Below are positions 54,851 to 62,619 of a stretch of 64,000 nucleotides of DNA, piece by piece. The stretch spans positions 68,100 through 132,099 of the forward strand of contig JAEWKK010000004.1 of the NCBI GenBank assembly GCA_023386045.1. The letters are read 5' to 3'. The notes beneath the pieces are model-generated. The model worked only from the letters and a program-made list of their open reading frames with translations. It made no database searches and was not told the DNA's origin. Every line of letters begins with the position of its first letter. Position 1 is the stretch's first letter. A program made the position numbers and the translations under genes. This DNA comes from Bacteroidota bacterium. GTDB taxonomy: Bacteria > Bacteroidota > Bacteroidia > Chitinophagales > Chitinophagaceae.

Positions 54851-55624
54851 TCATCTCCCCTTAAACACCGGCTTTCTCTTCTCCAGGAAAGCCCCGGTTC
54901 CTTCTTTCATGTCTTCGGTGGTAAAGCATTCACCAAAAGACCTGATCTCCACTTCATAGCCATTCTCAGTACTGAAAACAGCATTTGCTGAACTGATGCA
55001 CTTACTAATTGCAAATGGAGCTTTGGCGATGATCTGGTCAAGGATCATTTTTGCTTTTGGTAGCAGGTCATCCTGTGGTACTACATGATTCACCAAACCA
55101 TATTCAAGCGCGATGCTGGCTTCAATCATATTGCCTGTCATCAATAATTCAAGTGCTCTTCCTTTTCCTATCAGTTGCACCAGTCTTTGTGTGCCACCAT
55201 AACCAGGTATGATACCAAGGTTGACTTCAGGCTGCCCGAATTTCGCATTATCACTGGCCACCCTGAAATGACAGGCCATGGCTAGTTCACAGCCACCACC
55301 CAGTGCAAAGCCATTCACGGCTGCAACAATTGGTTTGGAGGCGTTCTCTATCTTGAAGAATATATCCTGTCCTGTTTTTGCAAGTGCAGCGCCTTCTGAA
55401 GGATTCAATCCCACAAATTCACTGATATCAGCACCTGCAACAAAGGCCTTGGTTCCTGAACCGGTAATGATCACCGCTTTGATCTCAGGGTTTTTTTCTA
55501 TTTCAGCAGTGACCTCATTCAGATCTGCCATCACATCACGATTCAACGCATTTAATTTATCGGGCCTGTTGATGGTTACAGTGAAGATCCCATTCTCAAG
55601 TGAGGTCAGTAAGGTCTTATACAT
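54851..55624 (-). CDS. Enoyl-CoA hydratase/isomerase family protein
   Basis: A crotonase-fold enzyme of 257 aa. The oxyanion-hole segments are AFVAGADISEF and NGFALGGGCELAMACH, and FGQPEVNLGIIPGYGGTQRL holds the catalytic-type Glu. It most resembles short-chain enoyl-CoA hydratases of beta-oxidation or butyrate-type metabolism. A single gene with no other beta-oxidation gene beside it. Confidence 0.93.
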   Translation of the reverse strand: MYKTLLTSLENGIFTVTINRPDKLNALNRDVMADLNEVTAEIEKNPEIKAVIITGSGTKAFVAGADISEFVGLNPSEGAALAKTGQDIFFKIENASKPIVAAVNGFALGGGCELAMACHFRVASDNAKFGQPEVNLGIIPGYGGTQRLVQLIGKGRALELLMTGNMIEASIALEYGLVNHVVPQDDLLPKAKMILDQIIAKAPFAISKCISSANAVFSTENGYEVEIRSFGECFTTEDMKEGTGAFLEKRKPVFKGR

Positions 55625-55723
55625 GGAGAATTTTTTTTCAAATGTAAGTAGTAAATAAAAAAGGCGAGGGGAGATAGTTTATTAGGACAATGACTTTGAT
55701 TCTCATCCTTGTTGCACAGGAAT

Positions 55724-56062
55724 TTATTCTGTTGGAGCTGATATGATGACAGGGCCCTTTGGAAGAGGATTGCTTTTTTCTATTAGTTTGATAATGCTTG
55801 CAGAATGAATCTTCAACTCCAAATATGTATTGTTTTTTGCTACAAGTATTAAAACACAAATAGGGTATTTAATGAAATTTTGCTGATGCTGTAGGTTTTT
55901 ATCAAAAGTTAGAAATGCATCAAATCCATCTTTAATCGTCAGGTTTAGAAGATCACCATTTTTGATTCCATTCCAACCCATGTCCCTGACAGTAAAAACC
56001 TGGTACCGGGGAAAGTCTTGTTTTAAGCGTTTCGGTAAGTTTTCATCAAGCAGCAGCTTCAT
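55724..56062 (-). CDS. DUF5615 PIN-like protein (putative toxin)
   Basis: A 112-aa PIN-like protein. It begins MKLLLDENLPKRLKQDFP; the acidic residues of LLLDENL and DAFLTFDKN are the PIN-type metal sites. The start at ATG 56062 is used; the frame is open to 56119 but the extension lies in the preceding gene. It overlaps the DUF433 gene by 17 bases, the arrangement of VapBC45-type toxin-antitoxin pairs. The C-terminus ends in KGPVIISAPTE. Activity is inferred. Confidence 0.85.
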   Translation of the reverse strand: MKLLLDENLPKRLKQDFPRYQVFTVRDMGWNGIKNGDLLNLTIKDGFDAFLTFDKNLQHQQNFIKYPICVLILVAKNNTYLELKIHSASIIKLIEKSNPLPKGPVIISAPTE

Positions 56063-56285
56063 AAAGCTTGACGATGTTTTTTGAAGATAAGAGCCGCGCT
56101 GCAAGTTCAAGAGCTGCAATGGCCTGTTCCTTTGTTACGCTGGGAAAATCATTCAGGAATTCATCTAAAGTCACTCCTGCTTCCAAATGATCAAATATGG
56201 ATTCGACGGGTACTCTTGTGCCCTTGAAAACAGGAGTACCTCCTAATACTTCTGGATCAATTAATATGAGTTCACGAACATCCAT
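56046..56285 (-). CDS. DUF433 protein (putative antitoxin)
   Basis: A 79-aa DUF433 protein with the family pattern IDPEVLGGTPVFKGTRVPVESIFDHLEAG (about residues 9-37) and a helix-turn-helix-like C-terminal part (FPSVTKEQAIAALELAA). DUF433 proteins act as antitoxins to PIN-like DUF5615 partners. It lies upstream of, and overlaps, the DUF5615 gene. It could autoregulate; no operator was recognised. Confidence 0.88.
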   Translation of the reverse strand: MDVRELILIDPEVLGGTPVFKGTRVPVESIFDHLEAGVTLDEFLNDFPSVTKEQAIAALELAARLLSSKNIVKLYEAAA

Positions 56286-56407
56286 GAAATAAAGTTACAA
56301 ACTCTTTTAGCTGATATAAAATTATTCATCCTCTTTGGCAGGATTCAACCTTATCCTATTTGAGCACTTTATTGTTGGAAACTTCTTTAGGTAATAAGTA
56401 GTATAGA

Positions 56408-56836
56408 TCAAAATGTCCTGTGCTCTTTTACCCAATCAGTGATATATCCTGCAATTTCCGTTGTGGGTGTACCAGGTGCGAATAATTTACCCGAGCCCTG
56501 TTGCTCTAAGGAAAGCATATCCTCTTCTGGTATGATCCCACCGCCGGTGAGTAATACATCATCCAGTCCTTTTTGTTTCATCAATGCAAGTACTTTTGGA
56601 AACACCGTCATGTGCGCGCCTGATAATATGCTGATGCCTATTGCGTCAACATCTTCCTGCAGTGCAGCATTGACTACCATTTCCGGTGTTTGTCTCAATC
56701 CTGTATAGATCACTTCCATGCCGGCATCACGCAAGGCAGTGGCAATTACTTTAGCGCCCCTGTCATGTCCATCCAATCCTACCTTGGCTACCAGTACACG
56801 GATCGGTCTTTTAAGATCTGCATTCATACGGCTCAA
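56408..56836 (-). CDS. B12-binding subunit of an acyl-CoA mutase
   Basis: A stand-alone cobalamin-binding domain of 142 aa, equal to the C-terminal domain of methylmalonyl-CoA mutase. The B12 motif DGHDRG (D22, H24, G27) is followed by SILSGAH and GGGIIP. ATG 56836 is used; ATG 56827 is also possible. It may serve a split methylmalonyl-CoA or isobutyryl-CoA-type mutase whose catalytic chain is outside the window. The epimerase at 41123 fits the same pathway. Confidence 0.9.
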   Translation of the reverse strand: MSRMNADLKRPIRVLVAKVGLDGHDRGAKVIATALRDAGMEVIYTGLRQTPEMVVNAALQEDVDAIGISILSGAHMTVFPKVLALMKQKGLDDVLLTGGGIIPEEDMLSLEQQGSGKLFAPGTPTTEIAGYITDWVKEHRTF

Positions 56837-56853
56837 AAATAAAGCAATGTTGA

Positions 56854-58380
56854 TTAGAATGTAAAGGCTGATAATGCAGCTTCTATGCGACCAATTGTTT
56901 CTTCCTTGCCCAGCACTTCTGCAATGTGAAATACAGGAGGCCCGAACTTGCCACCAACCAGCATGATACGCATTGGCAATTGCAATTCACCCGGTTTGAT
57001 CTGGTGTTGTTCGGCCATCTGTTTGAAATGATTCTCCAGGTTCTCTGCCGTCCACGCGCTGATGCTGTTCATGGAAGCTGCATAGGCTTCAAAGAATTTC
57101 TTTTTCTCTTCACTCCATTTTGTTTTGATAGCCGAGGCATCATAATCTCCCGGGGCTTTGAAAAAGAAATAACTGTGCTCGCAGAAATCTGTCAGTAAGG
57201 TGCACCTGTCTTTCACCAGGTCCATTACTTTTTCCATGTATGCTTCATCACTGATTTGAAGTCCTTTTTGAGCAAATAATTCTTTTACCTGCGCGATGTA
57301 GTTGGAAGCAGGCAGTTTTTTGATCCATTCATGGTTGAACCATTTTGCTTTCTCAAAATCAAACCTGGCGCCTGCCTTGTGCACTTTTTCTATGGAGAAG
57401 TTTTGAACCAGTTCATCCAAACTAAAGAGTTCCTGCTCTGTTCCATCATTCCATCCCAGCATGGCCAGCATATTGATAAATGCTTCGGGTAAAAAACCTC
57501 TTTCCCTGAAGCCTTCAGTCAATTCACCAGTCTTTGGGTCTGTCCAGTTCATGGCGAATACAGGGAAGCCATATTTGGCGCCATCGCGTTTGCTTAGCTT
57601 TCCGTTTGGTCCTAATATCAGTGGAAGGTGCGCCCACTGGGGCATGAATTCTTCACCAAATAAATACCGCCATAATAAAATATGCACAGGCGCACTTGGA
57701 AGCCATTCCTCTCCACGAAATGCATGTGAGATCTGCATCAGCCTGTCGTCAACTACAACGGCAAGATGATAGGTAGGCATGCCATCTGCTTTCAGTAATA
57801 CTTTATCATCAACAGTTGATGTATCAAAGCTCACTTCACCGCGAATCATGTCTTTGAAACTTACAGTTTCACCTGCAGGCATTTTGATCCTGATCACATG
57901 GGGAGTATTATTTTTCAACAAAGACTGAACTTCTTCTTCAGGAAGGGTGAGTGAATTGCGCATCTGCATGCGTACTTCCTTATCATATTGGGGACTAGGA
58001 TTTTCTTCCGACCTCAATTTTGAACGCATGGCATCCAGTTCTTCCGGTGTATCAAAAGCATAATAAGCATTGCCCTGCTTCACCAGTTGCTCTGCATATT
58101 TTCTATAGCTTTCTTTTCTTTCGCTTTGTCTGTATGGACCTGCATCACCTCCATGCTGTGTGCTTTCATCAGGTTGTAAGCCGCACCAGTTCAGGGTTTC
58201 AAAGATGTATTCTTCAGCACCTGCTACATAGCGGCTCTGGTCTGTATCTTCAATCCGGAGAATAAAATCTCCGCCATGATGTTTGGCAAAGAGATAATTG
58301 TACAGCACTGTTCTCACACCTCCTAAATGCAAACCTCCCGTGGGACTGGGAGCAAAACGTACCCTGACTCTTTTTGACAT
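56854..58380 (-). CDS. gltX: Glutamate--tRNA ligase
   Basis: Class I tRNA synthetase, 508 aa. The HxGH-type signature reads HLGG at 18-21 in PSPTGGLHLGG, and KMSKS appears as KLSKR in GKLSKRDGAKYGF. ATG 58380 is chosen (MSKRVRVRFAPSPTG); the frame extends to 58443 but that part is not family-like. The promoter element lies four bases upstream. Divergent from the deacetylase gene. Confidence 0.96.
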   Translation of the reverse strand: MSKRVRVRFAPSPTGGLHLGGVRTVLYNYLFAKHHGGDFILRIEDTDQSRYVAGAEEYIFETLNWCGLQPDESTQHGGDAGPYRQSERKESYRKYAEQLVKQGNAYYAFDTPEELDAMRSKLRSEENPSPQYDKEVRMQMRNSLTLPEEEVQSLLKNNTPHVIRIKMPAGETVSFKDMIRGEVSFDTSTVDDKVLLKADGMPTYHLAVVVDDRLMQISHAFRGEEWLPSAPVHILLWRYLFGEEFMPQWAHLPLILGPNGKLSKRDGAKYGFPVFAMNWTDPKTGELTEGFRERGFLPEAFINMLAMLGWNDGTEQELFSLDELVQNFSIEKVHKAGARFDFEKAKWFNHEWIKKLPASNYIAQVKELFAQKGLQISDEAYMEKVMDLVKDRCTLLTDFCEHSYFFFKAPGDYDASAIKTKWSEEKKKFFEAYAASMNSISAWTAENLENHFKQMAEQHQIKPGELQLPMRIMLVGGKFGPPVFHIAEVLGKEETIGRIEAALSAFTF

Positions 58381-58384
58381 GCAG

Positions 58385-58392
58385 CAAAAGTA
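58385..58392 (-). promoter_or_regulatory. Promoter -7 element of gltX
   Basis: TACTTTTG on the minus strand, four bases before the gltX ATG; transcription would start at or next to the start codon. Confidence 0.6.
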
Positions 58393-58455
58393 AAATTTTA
58401 TTATCTCCTGAAAGGCAGCTGTTGTTGAAAGCAGCCGGAACAAAAACGCAACTGT

Positions 58456-58463
58456 TATCTTTG
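58456..58463 (+). promoter_or_regulatory. Promoter -7 element of the deacetylase gene
   Basis: TATCTTTG matches TAnnTTTG and ends six bases before the ATG at 58470. It supports that start over the longer open frame from 58374. Confidence 0.6.
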
Positions 58464-58469
58464 AGTCGC

Positions 58470-59105
58470 ATGCACCGCTATTTCATCAAAACACCATGGC
58501 TGGCAAAAAAATTCTTCCCGGATTATATCTGGCAATTAGCTGCTGATGAAAAAACAGTCTACCTGAGTTTTGATGACGGACCTCATCCGGAAATTACGCC
58601 CTGGGTACTTGATCTGTTGAAGCAATACCATGCAAAAGCAAGCTTCTTTTGTATTGGTGATAACGTCAATAAATATCCATCTGTTTATCAGAGGATCATT
58701 GATGAAGGACATGCAGTAGGCAATCATACCTATCATCATCTGAATGGATGGAAAACAGAACCTTCATCCTATATAGAAAATATCAGGCAGGCATCACAGC
58801 TCATTCATTCCAATTTATTCCGGCCTCCTTATGGTCGCATCAGGTCTTCGCAGGCAAAACAGATTGCTGTTGCAATGGGCCAGCCTGATGCTCGGGTTAT
58901 TATGTGGGATGTATTGAGTGGAGATTTTGATCAGTCTTATTCAGGCGAACAATGTTTGATGAATGTGGTGCAGAATATTTCCGCCGGATCGATCATTGTT
59001 TTTCATGATAGTGAGAAGGCATATAAAAACCTGGAATATTGTCTGCCAAAACTTTTGCACTACCTGCAAAATGAAAAATACCTGATGAAAAGAATAGAAG
59101 TTTGA
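58470..59105 (+). CDS. Polysaccharide deacetylase (NodB domain)
   Basis: A carbohydrate esterase family 4 protein of 211 aa. The metal site is D35-D36 in SFDDGPHP with H86 and H90 in GNHTYHH; RPPYGRIRSSQ and SIIVFHDSEKA complete the NodB motifs. No signal peptide is visible. It may act on peptidoglycan or a surface glycan precursor. Start at ATG 58470 (MHRYFIKTPWLAKKFFPD). Confidence 0.93.
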   Translation: MHRYFIKTPWLAKKFFPDYIWQLAADEKTVYLSFDDGPHPEITPWVLDLLKQYHAKASFFCIGDNVNKYPSVYQRIIDEGHAVGNHTYHHLNGWKTEPSSYIENIRQASQLIHSNLFRPPYGRIRSSQAKQIAVAMGQPDARVIMWDVLSGDFDQSYSGEQCLMNVVQNISAGSIIVFHDSEKAYKNLEYCLPKLLHYLQNEKYLMKRIEV

Positions 59106-59131
59106 GAAACCGGGAGGTCTTTACATAATTA

Positions 59132-59161
59132 GGGCCTGGGTAGAAACCCTGGCCCGTTTTT
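59132..59161 (+). terminator. Intrinsic terminator after the deacetylase gene
   Basis: GGGCCTGGGT, loop AGAA, ACCCTGGCCC (one mismatch), then TTTTT. Its GGGTAGAAACCC core is the reverse complement of the hairpin at 41113-41132. Confidence 0.85.
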
Positions 59162-59241
59162 AATCCGTACCCTATGAAAACTGGTTTAAAGGTAAAAACT
59201 TTTTCGGAATATAAAATTCAATTTAATTTTTACAGATTTTC

Positions 59242-60162
59242 TTAGTGAGGCAGCTGGATGTTGTGTACCACACCATTGATGGTGAGCACCGCAAGGAAGT
59301 CACAAGTACCCTGACCAAAATTGAGTGTTGCCACCCATGGCGATGTGTTGGACAGTGTACTTCTCTTGGTCCTGATCACACCTTTTGAGATCCAGGGACA
59401 GTTGAATCGCTTGATCAATGGATCAAGGATCTCGCTTGTCCATTCAAACAAAAGATTACCTCTTAGTACTCTGCCGTGTGACTGGCCTGTTATCCTGAAT
59501 ACATCATCCACAGGCACTGGTGTTGCATTTCCTTCCACCTGGGTAATCACTTTATGGCTGTTCCAGCGTATGAAATTGCCACTGGGTTTGGTGAGTTTGG
59601 CATCGGTAACCTCAACTGTAAATTGTCGTTGGTTGGAGCCAGCGGCTGTGGTATTTCTGATCTGGTGGGTGCCCGTAACTGCAATGCTGTCAAGGTGAAA
59701 GCCATCAAAAGTTGTGGTGGCCATGTTGCCCGGGAAAATGAGCCTGCCGGTATAAACAATTATGACCTTACCATAGCGGGTATGTCCATCAGCACCGGTA
59801 CAGCCTGTGGTACCAAAGTCGATTACTACTTTTACCGGGAATGGAGCAGGGGCATTCAATTGAGTTTTGGTAACGGTGAAGCAGGTAATTGAATCTGGGT
59901 TCAGGAGCTTTCCTCCGGAAGCTTCCCTTCCAAAGACCCCCGTTCCGCCGATCGCTACTTCATTACTTACGCCCATTACATTGTTGAAAACATCATCATA
60001 GACCAGGTCTGATTCCGCTTCCGATTCTGTGGAAATGCGGGCGATCTCCTCTTCTTCAGCAGGAGTCAGGTCTCCCGACTGGTCTTTTTTACAGCTGATC
60101 AACAATGTGGATGATAGAAAACTGAGCGCAAGGATTCGGGTGAGCAGTGTAGCCTTTTTCAT
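59242..60162 (-). CDS. Hypothetical lipoprotein (306 aa)
   Basis: A lipoprotein with signal MKKATLLTRILALSFLSSTL and lipobox LLISC. After an acidic linker (AEEEEIARISTESEAES), the rest is a predicted beta-rich domain with the pattern VVIDFGTTGCTGADGHTRYGK and a GNLLFEW block. Similar lipoproteins of unknown function are common in Chitinophagaceae. No motif of a known enzyme is seen. Single gene. Confidence 0.78.
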   Translation of the reverse strand: MKKATLLTRILALSFLSSTLLISCKKDQSGDLTPAEEEEIARISTESEAESDLVYDDVFNNVMGVSNEVAIGGTGVFGREASGGKLLNPDSITCFTVTKTQLNAPAPFPVKVVIDFGTTGCTGADGHTRYGKVIIVYTGRLIFPGNMATTTFDGFHLDSIAVTGTHQIRNTTAAGSNQRQFTVEVTDAKLTKPSGNFIRWNSHKVITQVEGNATPVPVDDVFRITGQSHGRVLRGNLLFEWTSEILDPLIKRFNCPWISKGVIRTKRSTLSNTSPWVATLNFGQGTCDFLAVLTINGVVHNIQLPH

Positions 60163-60246
60163 AAAACTGATATTTCAGGTTTAAAATAGCAGCGGTAAGA
60201 TGAATCAAAAAGCCCTAAGTTTAAAGGTTTCTTAATTTTATTTGTG

Positions 60247-60395
60247 AGTCCATGGTAAATAGACCATAGACCATGGACAATTGTCTATAGATCAAGCGGT
60301 TTAAAGTTTAAAGACTAATGTTTAAGATTTAAAATAAGTTGAAATATCCTTTCACAAACGACCACCTATGATCCATGAACTATGAACTATGAACC
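60247..60395 (+). repeat. Heptanucleotide-type repeats upstream of tatD
   Basis: Two clusters. At about 60247-60296 units like GACCATA and GACCATG repeat. At 60368-60395 the units are ATGATCC, ATGAACT, ATGAACT, ATGAACC. They fill most of the intergenic region 60163-60432 and end 37 bases before the tatD ATG. Confidence 0.7.
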
Positions 60396-60432
60396 AAAAA
60401 ACCAGGGGACCATCGACGCAATACCTACAGTT

Positions 60433-61197
60433 ATGTACCTAATTGATACTCATACACATATTTACCTGCCCGAATTCGCAGATGACCGGGAGGCCATGAT
60501 TGGCAGGGCAGAAGAGAAAGGAGTACAGATTATGCTCATGCCGGCCATTGACAGTTCAACCCATGCGGGAATGTTGGAACTGGAGCGGGATTACAAGGGA
60601 TGCCTATCCATGATCGGGCTTCATCCCTGCTCTGTAAAGAGCGATTATGAAAAGGAGCTGGAACTGGTAAACGATTACCTGAAGCAAAGAAAATTTGTAG
60701 CCATCGGGGAGACGGGACTGGATTTTTACTGGGACAAGACCTTTACCAGCGAGCAATACATGGCTTTCAGGCGCCAGGCTGAATGGGCGCTGGAATACGA
60801 TTTACCGCTTGTGATCCATTCGCGCGAATCCATTGATGAATGTATAGAGGTGGTGAAGTCCTATCCTGGTTTGCGAGGGGTGTTTCATTGTTTTTCTGGG
60901 AGTGAGTCGCAGGCCAAGGAAATCCTGGAAACCGGTTTTTACCTGGGTATTGGAGGAGTGGTGAGTTTTAAAAATGCGGGACTGGATAAGGTAGTGGCAA
61001 AGACCGGACTTTCAAAGTTGGTATTGGAAACCGATGCGCCCTACCTTGCGCCTGTGCCTTACAGGGGGAAAAGAAATGAACCTGCTTATTTAATGCTGGT
61101 AGCGGAAAAACTGGCGATGATTATGGATTGTTCAGTTGAGGAAGTCACCAAAATAACTACAGAAAACGCAAGGAACTTATTCCGGCTATCGATGTAA
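60433..61197 (+). CDS. TatD family metal-dependent hydrolase
   Basis: A TIM-barrel deoxyribonuclease-like hydrolase, 254 aa. The metal motif is THTHIY (H7, H9), followed by IGETGLDFYWD and VIHSRES, FHCFSGS, and LETDAPYLAP. The start is ATG 60433 (MYLIDTHTHIYLPEF); an in-frame ATG at 60382 lies within the heptanucleotide repeats and is rejected. DNase or general quality-control roles are known for homologues. Confidence 0.95.
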   Translation: MYLIDTHTHIYLPEFADDREAMIGRAEEKGVQIMLMPAIDSSTHAGMLELERDYKGCLSMIGLHPCSVKSDYEKELELVNDYLKQRKFVAIGETGLDFYWDKTFTSEQYMAFRRQAEWALEYDLPLVIHSRESIDECIEVVKSYPGLRGVFHCFSGSESQAKEILETGFYLGIGGVVSFKNAGLDKVVAKTGLSKLVLETDAPYLAPVPYRGKRNEPAYLMLVAEKLAMIMDCSVEEVTKITTENARNLFRLSM

Positions 61198-61201
61198 ACC
61201 C

Positions 61202-61209
61202 TAAATTTG
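61202..61209 (+). promoter_or_regulatory. Promoter -7 element of tRNA-Ser
   Basis: TAAATTTG matches TAnnTTTG and ends 20 bases before the tRNA gene. Confidence 0.5.
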
Positions 61210-61229
61210 CAGCCCTTCATCAAGGGAAT

Positions 61230-61317
61230 GGAGACTTGTCCGAGTGGTTGAAGGAGCACGCCTGGAAAGTGTGTATACCTCTAAAGGGTATCGAGGGTTC
61301 GAATCCCTCAGTCTCCG
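61230..61317 (+). tRNA. tRNA-Ser (anticodon GGA)
   Basis: An 88-base gene. GGAGACT pairs with AGTCTCC as the acceptor stem with discriminator G at 61317. The anticodon stem is CACGC/GTGTG with loop CTGGAAA (anticodon GGA at 61264-61266). There is a long variable arm (TATACCTCTAAAGGGTAT), and the T arm reads GAGGGTTCGAATCCCTC. No CCA is encoded. It reads UCC and UCU codons. Confidence 0.97.
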
Positions 61318-61357
61318 CCTTCGGTCGCTGAAGCGACCTTCGGCGGACGCAGTCCGC
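61318..61357 (+). repeat. GC-rich repeat A, copy 1
   Basis: A 40-base unit beginning CCTTCGGTCGCTGAAGCGAC and ending in the palindrome-like GCGGACGCAGTCCGC. It starts directly after the tRNA discriminator base. Copy 2 is at 61685-61724 with four mismatches. Confidence 0.75.
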
Positions 61358-61391
61358 AGAAGTTGCGAAAGTGACCTTCGCCCACCGAAGC

Positions 61392-61472
61392 TTCAGCGTA
61401 GGTGGGCTTCGTCTCTGTGGGCTTCGGGCGCCTGCGCCAAAGCTTCAGCGACGGAGCACGGACGTAGTCCGC
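61392..61472 (+). repeat. GC-rich repeat B, copy 1
   Basis: An 81-base unit from TTCAGCGTAGGTGGGCTT to GTAGTCCGC, containing GGGCGCCTGCGCC. Copy 2 at 61519-61600 differs by a few bases, mostly in the CGTCT/TTCAT stretch. Confidence 0.8.
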
Positions 61473-61518
61473 AGCTTCAACAACTCGAAGCCGTACTACC
61501 TAGTATAGATATGGCAGT

Positions 61519-61600
61519 TTCAGCGTAGGTGGGCTTTTCATTCTGTGGGCTTCGGGCGCCTGCGCCAAAGCTTCAGCGACGGAGCACGGACGCAGTCCGC
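61519..61600 (+). repeat. GC-rich repeat B, copy 2
   Basis: An 82-base unit nearly identical to 61392-61472. It is followed directly by CTCCGGTTCGAAATCTC, which resembles the T arm and 3' end of the nearby tRNA-Ser. Confidence 0.8.
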
Positions 61601-61684
61601 TCTCCGGTTCGAAATCTCTAATAAATTTTACGGTTGTTAAAAAGTCTTCGAAATAAAAGTTCGAAAGCTGTAAATCATAGCCTG

Positions 61685-61724
61685 CCTTCGGTGGCTAAAG
61701 CGACCTTCGGCGGAGGCAGTCCGC
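61685..61724 (+). repeat. GC-rich repeat A, copy 2
   Basis: CCTTCGGTGGCTAAAGCGAC to GGAGGCAGTCCGC, matching copy 1 at 61318-61357 with four differences. It is followed by a TTTTTTCTCCGC stretch just before the GIY-YIG gene region. Confidence 0.75.
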
Positions 61725-61850
61725 TGCAAGACATTTTTTCTCCGCAGGTATATGTCTTCTGCATTTACAATGAGTTTAAACTATAGATTTTTTGTTTTTA
61801 TTCTCTTCTCACTGATTGAGCAAACCCCAATTTTTACTACAAAAGATCTA

Positions 61851-62087
61851 ATGTCGACAGTATACATTTTGAAGTGTAATGATGGAACTTATTATACTGG
61901 TTGCACATCAGATATCATAGACAGGTTAAGTCGACATAATCATGGCCAAATCAAATACACATCTTCCAGGTTGCCAGTTGAATTAATTGTTACAATCAAT
62001 TTTGCTGATAAACTCAAGGCCTACGATTTTGAAGTTTATTTGAAATCCGGATCTGGAAAAGCATTCAGGAATAAAAGATTCCTTTGA
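61851..62087 (+). CDS. Small GIY-YIG nuclease domain protein
   Basis: A 78-aa GIY-YIG domain protein. The motif appears as VYILKC and YYTGCTS, then the catalytic-type Arg of DRLSRHNHG; family members of this size are UvrC/SLX1-like single-domain nucleases. The start at ATG 61851 (MSTVYILKCNDGTYYTG) is used; the frame opens at 61752 but the extra 33 residues are low quality. The usual C-terminal acidic residue is in DFEVYLKSGSG. It lies behind GC-rich repeats and tRNA-Ser, which suggests a mobile or selfish association. Confidence 0.87.
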   Translation: MSTVYILKCNDGTYYTGCTSDIIDRLSRHNHGQIKYTSSRLPVELIVTINFADKLKAYDFEVYLKSGSGKAFRNKRFL

Positions 62088-62166
62088 AAAAATCATATTT
62101 AGTTGCATAGTCTACCTATGAGAGCTGGGTATAAATGATGCCTGGTGTTACCTTAAAACATTTCCC

Positions 62167-62619
62167 CTACGGAACCCCCCAATCCAAATACACCCCCTTT
62201 TTAAATCTTCCTCTTCCAAACTTCTTCGCAATCACTATTAAAATGGGATAATCAATATGAGCTCGTAATGACTTAACAAATTTTGTCCTTTCCTCTTTTC
62301 TATTAATTGATGGATTGATATCTTTTATTTCAACACCCTCATTCTTCAAAAAATAACTCAAGGCCGCATGATAGGCGCTTTGTCCTTTTTGCGCGATGCT
62401 TTTAAAAAATTCTTTCTCTGCTTCATTACTTATAGCGACCCTGGCAAGGGATACGGCTTTGGCAAATTGCTGGCGGCGACTTTGTTGTTGTGCTGTGGGT
62501 GGAGGATAAGCACGAGGCAATGAATAAACAACGGTCTTTCCATCACGCTGGCGAAAAACCAGGTTACCGATCCTTCCTCTCAATGACTGGGTGATGATAT
62601 TGTTTTTCACTATGGCCAT
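62167..62619 (-). CDS. Hypothetical protein (150 aa), family seen near Bacteroidota mobile or phage genes
   Basis: A basic, soluble 150-aa protein. It begins MAIVKNNIITQSLRGRIGNL and continues VFRQRDGKTVVYSLP and AYPPPTAQQQSRRQQFAKAV. The pattern of a short N-terminal LRGxxGNxVFRxxxGKTVV segment followed by S/Q/R-rich F-x-x-A is typical of a widespread Bacteroidota family of unknown function, some members of which occur in prophages. No other phage gene is nearby. No enzyme motif is seen. Confidence 0.65.
   Translation of the reverse strand: MAIVKNNIITQSLRGRIGNLVFRQRDGKTVVYSLPRAYPPPTAQQQSRRQQFAKAVSLARVAISNEAEKEFFKSIAQKGQSAYHAALSYFLKNEGVEIKDINPSINRKEERTKFVKSLRAHIDYPILIVIAKKFGRGRFKKGVYLDWGVP

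Noticed and set aside
61244..61528. Open frame running from inside tRNA-Ser into the GC-rich repeats.
   Set aside because: It overlaps the tRNA and is built from repeat units; its translation is a common by-product of this kind of tRNA-adjacent repeat.
62167..62619. Remnant prophage around the 150-aa protein.
   Set aside because: The family can occur in prophages, but no integrase, capsid, tail or lysis gene is present within the window.
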